DNA of 12,361 nucleotides from Baffinella frigidus (taxonomy: Eukaryota > Cryptophyceae > Cryptomonadales > Baffinellaceae), in contig MU646590.1 of the NCBI GenBank assembly GCA_026770585.1, positions 467,690-480,050 on the forward strand. The letters run 5' to 3'. The translations under genes and the position numbers were made by a program. The number at the start of each line of letters is the position of its first letter. The first letter of the stretch is position 1. Below the pieces are notes generated by a model. The model was not told where the DNA came from and made no database searches. It worked only from the letters and a program-made list of their open reading frames with translations. Positions 6,741 to 12,129 of the stretch are shown here, piece by piece.

Positions 6741-7023
6741 CATCATTTGATGCCTAAAATAGCATTTACACCCGTACCTTCCGCGTGGGGAGCCTAAGAT
6801 AGCGGGACAGATTCCGTCTTGTTCCGAAATTAAATCCGGAGCCTTCACGCTGAGTGCACCGCCAGCCCTCCCACGTCAAGTATGGTGGTCGGTTGCCCTA
6901 TCCCCGAGTTTCCCCGGTCTATACCAGGGATGTACTGTCGACGCCGCGTGCACCAGACACGCTTTCTGTGGCAGAGTGTTTTTTTGAGGGGGCGTTTTGG
7001 GTGCGAGGCGGCGCTCTCTGTGA
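6741..7023. other. Intergenic stretch downstream of the gene
   Basis: 'taagatagc' occurs at 6733 and near 6794, and 'aaaatagcattt' lies between. No gene or strong structure is seen. The 3' end of the transcript would lie here if the gene is expressed; no clear polyadenylation signal was recognised. Confidence 0.45.
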
Positions 7024-7025
7024 TA

Positions 7026-7196
7026 GAGCGCTGGGCAGAGAAGTTGGCCACCGAAAAATGGGAAAATTGGAAAATTGGAGCCATTTTGTCCACTTTTGAG
7101 ATATTCATGGTACCAAATTTCTCAACAGTTGACGAAATGGCTCCAATTTCTCAATTTTCCATTATTTCCCGTGGCCAACTTCTCTGCACAGCGCTC
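7026..7196. mobile_element. Foldback element, family B-like (TA-flanked, GAGCG ends)
   Basis: Arms of about 66 bases: 'gagcgctgggcagagaagtt' and on to 'ggagccattttgtc' at the left, 'gacgaaatggctccaattt' and on to 'aacttctctgcacagcgctc' at the right. The loop is about 40 bases. TA lies outside both ends (7024-7025, 7197-7198). The outermost GAGCG matches the element at 4656-4872, but the inner sequence differs, so they share end recognition at most. Confidence 0.87.
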
Positions 7197-7282
7197 TAGA
7201 GGGATTGTTTTGGAGAGGGATTTTTTGGAGGTGCTGTCCGTCGTCGCATGCACCGCTTCGCACCCCCCCCAAAACCATACCA

Positions 7283-7453
7283 TTTAGGTCCTTTAGGTTC
7301 TTTTAACTCCCACCATAGGCGGACACCGGAACGTATCCTGCAGAAAGGCCATGCTTCCTTTCGGATCCTTTAGGTCCTTTAGGTTCTTTTAACTCCCACC
7401 ATAGGCGGACACCGGAACGTATCCTGCAGAAAGGCCATGCTTCCTTTCGGATC
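7283..7453. repeat. 86-base tandem duplication of a dispersed repeat
   Basis: Two consecutive copies (7283-7368 and 7369-7453), nearly identical, from 'tttaggtcctttaggttctt' to 'gcttcctttcggatc'. Diverged single copies lie at 3068-3150 and 5250-5344. On the minus strand, copies read partly in frame with similar peptides ('VPVSAY.GS'), but no complete gene is present. Confidence 0.88.
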
Positions 7454-7489
7454 ACATCAGGCCCTCTGGTGCACAAGGATTGCGGTACC

Positions 7490-7617
7490 ATTACCCATAC
7501 CTATTACCCAGTACCCAGTACCCATTACCCATTACATTACCTATTACCCATCTATTACGTATTATCTATTACCTATTTATTACCTATGCCCTATATCCTG
7601 TTTCCTACATCCTATCA
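7490..7617. repeat. Pyrimidine-rich microsatellite (ATTACCY-like)
   Basis: Irregular repetition of 'attaccc', 'attacct' and 'tatccta' over about 128 bases. It resembles a degenerate satellite with a loose 7-base rhythm similar to the telomere repeat length. The open frames crossing it are low-complexity. Confidence 0.85.
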
Positions 7618-7666
7618 CACCCGTGATTCGCTGGCGGCATACCGCAGTGCCACCAACCACCCGAAG

Positions 7667-7763
7667 TGAACCAAACTGGGATATAGAACCTGGGATATAC
7701 GTGAACCAAACTGGGATATATCCCAGAACCAAACTGGGATATAGAACCAAACTGGGATATACA
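7667..7763. repeat. 18-base tandem repeat (gaaccaaactgggatata)
   Basis: Four full and one shortened copies of 'gaaccaaactgggatata', two preceded by 'gt'. One junction forms the palindrome 'tgggatatatccca'. Just upstream, 7645-7680 matches 3957-3991, so the array grew from the end of an older dispersed segment. Confidence 0.85.
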
Positions 7764-7768
7764 CCTGT

Positions 7769-7871
7769 AGTAAATTTCACCAGGGATAAATCCTGAGGGT
7801 TTACATATCATCTCTAGTAAGTTTCTCCCGGGATAAACCAGGAGGGTTTATCCCTGGCGACAGAATTTACT
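7769..7871. mobile_element. Family C foldback element, copy 1 (AGTAAATTTC ends)
   Basis: The left end 'agtaaatttcaccagggata' mirrors the right end 'tttatccctggcgac..aatttact'. The interior repeats the left part directly at 7817-7850 ('agtaagtttctcccgggata' onward), so the element is partly tandem inside. No coding capacity. Confidence 0.75.
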
Positions 7872-7883
7872 CAAACCATCCCC

Positions 7884-8021
7884 GATTTGGTTCTGCTGTG
7901 ATTGGTGGTGGTGTGCAGGCTGTCACACCGATTTGGTTCTCTTGTGATTGGTGGTTGCGTGCAGGCCGTCACCGCGATTTGGTTCTGTCCTGATAGGTGG
8001 TGGCGTGCAGGCTCTGTCGAT
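7884..8021. repeat. Three tandem 46-base units
   Basis: Units begin 'gatttggttct' at 7884, 7930 and 7976 and carry 'tgattggtggtgg.gtgcaggc'. The third runs directly into the gene fragment at 8011. A related unit precedes the second fragment copy at 8436-8457, and 'gcgatctggttctcttccc' near 8253 is a further partial copy. Confidence 0.85.
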
Positions 8022-8055
8022 GACGTCGGTGGAGGGAAGTGGGCACGACGGGCAC
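8011..8055 (+). pseudogene. Exon-like fragment, copy 1 (ALSMTSVEGSGHDGH)
   Basis: Fifteen codons reading ALSMTSVEGSGHDGH match 8458-8502. The two copies differ at four bases and every difference is silent in this frame. After this point copy 1 carries 43 bases (8056-8098) that copy 2 lacks, with an in-frame stop, before the shared 'gcagcgccgcgg' resumes. The product is unknown. Confidence 0.45.
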
Positions 8056-8170
8056 TCTCACAAAAGAAGTTATTAAAAGGATGAAGAGGAAACATAATGC
8101 AGCGCCGCGGGCCCTTTCCGTGAGGGTTGGTGGTTCAGTCGCTCGACCTTAACAGGTCGGGATATGCTGT

Positions 8171-8240
8171 AGTAAATTTCACCAGGGAAATTTACTGTAG
8201 TAAATTTCACCAGGGGTTATCTCTGGTGAGAAAATTTACT
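8171..8240. mobile_element. Family C foldback element, copy 2 (shorter)
   Basis: The left end 'agtaaatttcaccaggg' is present twice (8171 and 8199). The right end 'ctggtgagaaaatttact' is the complement. It is about 70 bases and simpler than the copy at 7769-7871. Both are preceded by 'tgt' or 'ctgt'. Confidence 0.7.
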
Positions 8241-8270
8241 CACCTCCACCGCGATCTGGTTCTCTTCCCA

Positions 8271-8435
8271 CCAGCCCTCAAGGTTTGCACAAATGGAAAA
8301 TTACGTACCAGTTTTAAAACTCAAAACACCCTGCTTTGGGTTTTTTAAAAATAACCGACGCCGGAATCCGGCGGTCTTCAAGGGCATTACGTACCGCCAA
8401 ATTCGACCATTTGTGCAAACCGTGAGGGTTGGTGG
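8271..8435. mobile_element. Foldback element with 29-base terminal inverted repeats
   Basis: 'ccaccagccctcaaggtttg' continuing 'cacaaatgg' at the left pairs with 'ccatttgtgcaaaccgtgag' continuing 'ggttggtgg' at the right, about three mismatches in 29. An inner stem includes 'attacgtacc' on both sides in direct orientation and 'gccggaatccggc'. The right-end sequence also occurs alone at 8117-8135. The plus-strand open frame across it is incidental. Confidence 0.8.
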
Positions 8436-8457
8436 CCTGATTGGTGGTGGCGTGCAG

Positions 8458-8640
8458 GCCTTATCGATGACGTCGGTGGAGGGGAGTGGGCACGACGGGC
8501 ACGTGCAGCGCCGCGGACGGTTGGAGAGCAACTCGCGCCCGGCGGCGTTCCTCAAAGGCGATAAGGCGAAGCGGACGATGTTTGAGGTCGTGCCTCGCAC
8601 CCACTTACCTGCCCCTTTCTTTATTTGGGCCACTTTGGTT
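8458..8640 (+). pseudogene. Exon-like fragment, copy 2, of an unidentified gene
   Basis: From 8458 the frame reads ALSMTSVEGSGHDGHVQRRG, then continues with SNSRPAAFLKGDKAKRTMFEVV before losing coding character near 8620. The first 15 codons match copy 1 at 8011 with silent changes only. 'gtgcag' directly precedes the fragment and could be a splice acceptor. No start codon, donor or partner exon is apparent, and a foldback element follows at once, so it is treated as a remnant. Confidence 0.4.
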
Positions 8641-8641
8641 T

Positions 8642-8806
8642 GCGAAGCGTCCAGCCCTGAAACCCTTTTGTGGACCTGAAGCGGATCAAATCGCCTCTAC
8701 GCTCCAAAAAGTCCAAAAAGGGGGTACCAAATGAAAAAGGGGGGTGCGGTAGAGGCGATTTGATCTGCTTCAGGTCCATAAACAGGTTTCAGGGCTGGAC
8801 GCTTCC
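8642..8806. mobile_element. Long foldback element, about 57-base arms
   Basis: The left arm 'gcgaagcgtccagccctgaa' and on to 'ggatcaaatcgcctctac' is mirrored by 'gtagaggcgatttgatctgc' and on to 'cagggctggacgcttcc', with few mismatches. The loop is about 50 bases, with 'aaaagtcc' and a G-run. No clear target duplication was identified. Confidence 0.85.
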
Positions 8807-8810
8807 GTAA

Positions 8811-8959
8811 CGAACTTGATGGATTGAAAGAGACCCTGCTGTTAAGTTGCGCGTGGATCCTTGTGTAGCCCACGTGATTCCCATGCTCTGAAAATCGATC
8901 TGCCTGGCAATTGTTTCATGATGTCGGCGACCGACTTTAGGTGTCTGGTTCAGAGTTAG
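8811..8959. other. Intergenic stretch, no feature seen
   Basis: Moderate base composition, no repeat partner found in the window, no convincing open frame. Confidence 0.4.
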
Positions 8960-8987
8960 TTTAGGGTTGAGGAATATCCTGAGTGTG

Positions 8988-9114
8988 ATAGCGACAAATT
9001 GTATTTAAAAGATGATACGCATCTATCTATTAAACCATCTGTTTTAAATGCGAAACAAGAAAATTTAATTTTAGGTGATAATTTATCATTTGATGAAAAT
9101 AAACATTTACAAGG
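8988..9114 (+). pseudogene. 127-base AT-rich insert with an open frame of foreign character
   Basis: The flanks 8960-8987 ('tttagggttgaggaat.tcct' plus 'gtgtg') and 9115-9145 ('agtgaacgag.cacggta') are contiguous in the paralogous copy at 9720-9775. The 127 bases between are therefore an insertion relative to that copy. The insert is strongly A/T-rich and stays open in one + frame for its whole length: KLYLKDDTHLSIKPSVLNAK, then QENLILGDNLSFDENKHLQG. Codons favour TTA, AAA, GAA, GAT and AAT, unlike the GC-rich gene at 5665. It looks like a captured piece of organelle, large DNA virus or bacterial coding DNA. I do not recognise the protein. Confidence 0.55.
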
Positions 9115-9144
9115 TCGAAGTGAACGAGCCACGGTAGCGAGGGT

Positions 9145-9240
9145 AACCCCTAAAAATCCTAAACCCAATAAAAACTAAACCCGATAAACACTCAACTCTA
9201 AAACCCCTCAACCTCAAACCCCAGAAACCCTGAACCCTCA
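9145..9240. repeat. Degenerate internal telomeric tract
   Basis: CCCTAAA-like units with many changes ('cctaaacccaataaaaac', 'ccctgaaccctcaag'). Same orientation as the terminal array. Confidence 0.8.
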
Positions 9241-9349
9241 AGCTACAAAAAGTAGGGAGAGGTTCACTCATGCGGCGCCCCTATGCACTCAACGCAGTGT
9301 TCACCCCCCCACCGCAGACTGTAGCCAGGTCCCCCGTCTTCTCCCACAC

Positions 9350-9522
9350 ACCCACCCAACCCTAAACCCTAAACCCTAAACCCTAAACCCTAAACCCTGG
9401 ACCCTGAACACCCACCCAACCCTAAACCCTAAACCCTAAACCCTAAACCCTGAACCCTAAACCCTAAACCCTAAACTCTAAACCCTATACCCCAAACCCT
9501 AAACCCTACGCCCTAAACTCGC
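9350..9522. repeat. Internal telomeric repeat, well preserved, internally duplicated
   Basis: Two blocks each start 'cacccacccaa' (9351 and 9410) and continue with five or more perfect CCCTAAA units, then diverged ones. The conservation is much better than at 1621-1838, suggesting a younger event. Bases 9241-9349 upstream hold no feature I can name. Confidence 0.92.
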
Positions 9523-9588
9523 TGACACAGCCGATTTTGGGAATACTTCGAACCTCAGGACCCGACTTGAACCTGCAGACTATTTAAT

Positions 9589-9639
9589 GAAGCCTGCTCG
9601 GATACGAAAGAGTTAGTGAAGCTTGCTCGGATACGAAAG
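9589..9639. repeat. 22-base tandem repeat, 29-base period
   Basis: 'gaagcctgctcggatacgaa' plus 'ag' at 9589-9610 repeats at 9618-9639 with one change. A tRNA or 5S gene was considered for this stretch, but no cloverleaf could be drawn. Confidence 0.75.
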
Positions 9640-9687
9640 GCTTGAAGAGGCGGGCCTGACCGCAGAGCACGCGAGGCAGCGCTGCCA

Positions 9688-9776
9688 GGGTTCAGGGTTC
9701 AGGATTTAGGGTTTAGGGTTTAGGGTTGAGGAATTTCCTGGGTGTGTCGGAGTGAACGAGGCACGGTATCGAGGGT
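9688..9776. repeat. Inverted telomeric tract with an adjoining core, paralogue of 8956-9145
   Basis: Here the repeat reads TTTAGGG on the + strand (9699-9727, with 'agggttcagggttc' before it). It is followed by 'ttgaggaatttcctgggtgt' and 'agtgaacgaggcacggta'. The same core follows a single TTTAGGG at 8961. In both places CCCTAAA-type sequence follows the core, so telomeric repeats face each other across it. Confidence 0.8.
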
Positions 9777-9802
9777 AGGGAGGCGGGGTAGAAGACGTGC
9801 CC

Positions 9803-9895
9803 CTAAACCCTATACGCCCTAAACCCTAAACATCCTTAACCCTGGAAATCCTGAACCCTATAAACCATGGACTCTACACCTCAAACCCTATAAAT
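9803..9895. repeat. Degenerate internal telomeric tract
   Basis: 'ccctaaaccctatacgccct' followed by further CCCTAAA-like units mixed with 'ccctataaa' and 'cctggaaatcctg'. C-rich orientation. Confidence 0.8.
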
Positions 9896-10129
9896 CCAGC
9901 AAGCACGCGCTCACACGTCTCGATGGTGCGGTGGGTGGGGGATGGGGGGTGGCTACTTGTCGGTGCCCGGCGGAGTGATGCGGGGGATGTGTGGCAGGCA
10001 GAGTGACTCTGCCCGCAGGTTGGACAGACACAAGACCAGGGCTGGGAAAACACTCCAGCCTTAATGAGTTGAGCCAGTATCATGAATCATGAGTTTGTTA
10101 AGTGACAAGACACCGTACCAACGCTGAGA
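9896..10129. other. Intergenic stretch with a dispersed repeat (partner at 10448)
   Basis: 9990-10044 ('gtggcaggcagag..actctgcccgcagg..agacagac') resembles 10448-10500. Read on the minus strand both give a SCVC..CGQ peptide. The differences between them are mostly not silent, and neither lies in a recognisable gene, so this is listed as a repeat. Confidence 0.5.
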
Positions 10130-10374
10130 GGTATTGTACTTTTCGGGTCAGCGCGGATTTTGGGTCGGGGTCGGGGAGTCGGGAAAATCGAAAATATCGA
10201 AAAAGGGCTCTAGTATTTGTGACATATTTTGGGTGGGGGGTACATCTTGTCATCATATCAATGCATAAGATAGCATAAAACTTTAGATAGACGCACCAAT
10301 TATCGAGATTTCCATTTCCCGGCACCCCGACCCGACCTCGAGAAAATCCGCGCTGACCCGAAAAGTACAATACC
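10130..10374. mobile_element. Foldback element of 245 bases with about 10-base flanking repeats
   Basis: The terminal inverted repeat 'ggtattgtacttttcgggtc' continuing 'agcgcggatttt' is an exact mirror of the right end. Arms continue imperfectly through 'gggtcgggg' and 'gggaaaatcgaaa'. Just outside lie 'aacgctgaga' (left) and 'aatgccgaga' (right), a possible 10-base target duplication with two changes. Long terminal repeats and a 9-10 base duplication are typical of Mutator-like elements, so that assignment is inferred. Confidence 0.75.
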
Positions 10375-10582
10375 AATGCCGAGAGTCCCCGGTACCAAAC
10401 CTGAGATTCTCTGGCCAGACCAGCACAGGCGTGTAGGGGTGGTGGCGGGCAAAGGGACGCTGCCCGCAGGCTAGACAGACGCACGACACGGAGCCTGGCG
10501 CCGTGACTCTCTTTGATGGAAAACGAGGCGGGCGGGCAGGCCGCGGACTTACGGTTCGTAAGTTGACGTGCCGTGTTCTTAA

Positions 10583-10685
10583 GTTGACGTGGAGTGGTTG
10601 CAGGCGGCGGCGAAGCGGGTGGCGAAGCTGACTGATGAGAAGGCTAAGGCCACGGATAAGGCCAAACAGGCTGTCGGCTTGACAG
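10583..10685 (+). pseudogene. Exon-like fragment, copy 1 (Lys/Ala-rich helix)
   Basis: The frame from 10586 reads DVEWLQAAAKRVAKLTDEKA, then KATDKAKQAVGLTD. This is rich in Ala, Lys, Asp and Glu, as in a charged helix or coiled coil. 'ttgcag' at 10598-10603 could be an acceptor, making gcg at 10604 the first exon codon. The foldback at 10693 interrupts it, and the frame ends at 10756 inside that element. The matching copy begins 253 bases downstream. Confidence 0.5.
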
Positions 10686-10692
10686 ACTATTG

Positions 10693-10827
10693 TTATCCGT
10701 GGAAACCTATTTTCCTTGCATTGCCTAGCAACGAAAATTACTACACAAATGCGTGAATATTACTAAAAATAACGAATCGTTCAGCATTTTTCTTGCCAGG
10801 AAATAAAAAATAGGTGTCCTCGGATAA
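10693..10827. mobile_element. Foldback element with TTATCCG ends between duplicated fragments
   Basis: The left end 'ttatccgtggaaacctattt' mirrors the right end 'aaataggtgtcctcggataa', with two mismatches. The interior is A/T-rich and includes 'aattactacaca', also seen in family E. It sits between the two exon-like copies, so duplication and insertion may be linked. Confidence 0.8.
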
Positions 10828-10835
10828 ATTCGTAA

Positions 10836-11000
10836 GTTGACGTGGAGTGGTTGCAGGCGGCGGCGAAAAGGCTGGCGAAGCTGACAGATGAGAAGGCTAA
10901 GGCCACGGATAAGGCCAAAAAGGATCAGGCCATCGATGCCCTCGATATGTCCATCTTTCAGCAACACGGGTGCCCGCCCCCCCCTGAGATTCAGTCTTGA
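10836..11000 (+). pseudogene. Exon-like fragment, copy 2 (Lys/Ala-rich helix)
   Basis: The frame between stops at 10833 and 10998 reads VDVEWLQAAAKRLAKLTDEK, then AKATDKAKKDQAIDALDMSIFQ, then a short tail with a proline run. Over 86 bases it differs from copy 1 at four positions: three silent (Lys, Arg, Thr) and one Val to Leu. A 6-base indel (Lys-Asp) keeps the frame, after which QAV aligns with QAI. This pattern suggests that the source sequence coded for protein. No ATG is placed to start a full gene. Confidence 0.5.
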
Positions 11001-11097
11001 ATAGCGCTCCTTTCAGTACTTCACAGCAATCCACTCCAAGTTATTGAACCTGGTAAGGGAGTGTCGCCTCCCCCGAGAACCCTGAGGCTATCATAAA
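11001..11097. other. Short spacer, no feature seen
   Basis: No repeat partner or coding signal recognised. Confidence 0.4.
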
Positions 11098-11208
11098 CTG
11101 GATTCAGCGAAATTTACTACACAGCACGATCTTTACAAGTACTATCAAAGCAAACGTGTAGTAATTTTGATTGGAATCCAGTCTATAAATTACGAGTGTT
11201 TCCATGTG
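11098..11208. mobile_element. Foldback element, family E, copy 2
   Basis: 'ctggattc' (11098) pairs with 'gaatccag' (11174-11181), and 'aaatttactacac' pairs with 'gtgtagtaatttt'. The stretch 11109-11169 matches 2170-2229 at roughly 85 percent by eye. Downstream 'gagtgtttccatgtgag' matches the outer right end of copy 1. The outer left arm is missing, so this copy is 5' truncated. Confidence 0.78.
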
Positions 11209-11240
11209 AGGTTGACGTGAGTCCCATCGGGAGGTCCTCT

Positions 11241-11366
11241 CCACGCCAGAGTCTTCGAAGGGGTTGCCAAAAGTCAATTTTCCCTCAAGGGCAATGGTTT
11301 TCAAAAGTCAATACCGTACCCACATACGGTTGAAAGTATTTCCCCCCTTCCTCCAGTCTGGCGTGG
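11241..11366. mobile_element. Family D foldback element, copy 2
   Basis: 126 bases with the same CCACGCCAGA and TCTGGCGTGG ends as 6607-6732 and shared interior ('ttgccaaaagtcaattt', 'atggttttcaaaagtca'). The flanking bases are CT on both sides rather than TA. The short central stem here is 'ccgtacccacatacgg'. Confidence 0.85.
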
Positions 11367-11392
11367 CTCGACCATGACCACTGCGCCCCTGC

Positions 11393-11520
11393 GTTTTTAC
11401 CCTCCTTGTCTATCACATTACCACGTTTGTACCTTTCTTATCTATCACATTAACACGTTTTTACCTTCCTGATCTATCACATTAACACGGTTTTACGTTC
11501 CTTATCCACCACAACATCAT
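11393..11520. repeat. Four tandem 32-base units
   Basis: Units at 11393, 11425, 11457 and 11489 read like 'gtttttaccttccttatcta' followed by 'tcacattaacac'. The last is more diverged. A further single unit lies near 12158-12190 ('taccttccgtatctatcac'). Confidence 0.88.
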
Positions 11521-11523
11521 TCG

Positions 11524-11677
11524 CCGCTTTATCAATGCAGGGTGCAGTCCCATCAAGAGCGGTGCCCAAACGCAAAAAGAGATGCGTTGTCAAAGACCCT
11601 TTAAAACACCCTCTGTGGCCCCAAAAGATGGGGGCACAGAGGGCTTTACAGACCGCTTTATCAATGCAGGGTGCAGT
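11524..11677. repeat. 25-base direct repeat, 129 bases apart
   Basis: 'ccgctttatcaatgcagggt' plus 'gcagt' occurs at 11524-11548 and 11653-11677. Shortened forms of 'gcagggtgcagtgcccg' appear at about 11946 and 12209. Between the two copies a stem pairs 'ccctctgtggcccc' with 'gggggcacagaggg'. The overlapping frames on both strands are repeat-derived. Confidence 0.8.
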
Positions 11678-11759
11678 GCCCGACACCCAGTGACCGGGGC
11701 ATGCCTCTCTCCACCGCCTCACCTGTGTTCTCATCCCGGCGAGTGTTTCGCAGGAATAC

Positions 11760-11840
11760 GATTTTGGTGTATCTTAAAGGTTAAAAATAAGACAGTCGCC
11801 TATCTAGCCTTCATTTATAGCCTCAAGATACACCAAAATA
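11760..11840. mobile_element. Small foldback element, about 80 bases
   Basis: 'gattttggtgtatctt' (11760-11775) pairs with 'aagatacaccaaaat' (11825-11839), and weaker pairing continues inward through A/T-rich sequence. 'aggaatac' lies just before (11752) and again near 11871, which may be part of an older duplication. Confidence 0.65.
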
Positions 11841-11970
11841 GGATCGGAGATCCCCGAAATGGTATTTCTGAGGAATACTCGTCCGGATGAGATCACAACG
11901 ACCCTGCATGGTGGTGAACCATAACCAGGATGCACTCACCTGCCCTGCAGGGTGCAGTGCCCGGGTTAGG

Positions 11971-12129
11971 AGGTTCTAGTGGCGGTTACCAGCAATCACC
12001 ATCCGGTCCGTACCAGCTTGGGGCAGCACACGCAAGGCAGTCACCTCGGACAGTTGGCTTCGGCGTCCACGTGACCGGTCACGCGGGCGTTCACGAGGTT
12101 CTAGTGGCGGTTACCAGCAACCACCATCC
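11971..12129. repeat. 34-base direct repeat around the palindrome-bearing subtelomeric block
   Basis: 'aggttctagtggcggttacc' plus 'agcaa.caccatcc' occurs at 11971-12004 and 12096-12129 with one difference. Between them, 12027-12095 is the second copy of the block at 883-950, including 14 bases of the palindrome. The plus-strand open frame across 11930-12340 is repeat-derived. Confidence 0.85.

Noticed and set aside
7437-7796. Plus-strand open frame of 119 codons
   Set aside because: It consists of the microsatellite and the 18-base tandem repeat.
7884-8021. CRISPR-like array
   Set aside because: The units are contiguous 46-base tandem repeats with no distinct spacers, and the organism is eukaryotic.
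9540-9690. Possible tRNA or 5S rRNA gene near 'cttcgaacctc'
   Set aside because: The T-loop-like word has no matching acceptor or anticodon arms, and the 22-base repeat does not fit internal promoter boxes.
9990-10500. Zinc-finger-like CVC..CGQ peptide on the minus strand in two places
   Set aside because: The two copies differ mainly at replacement positions and only two close cysteine pairs are present, so a real zinc-binding domain is not supported.
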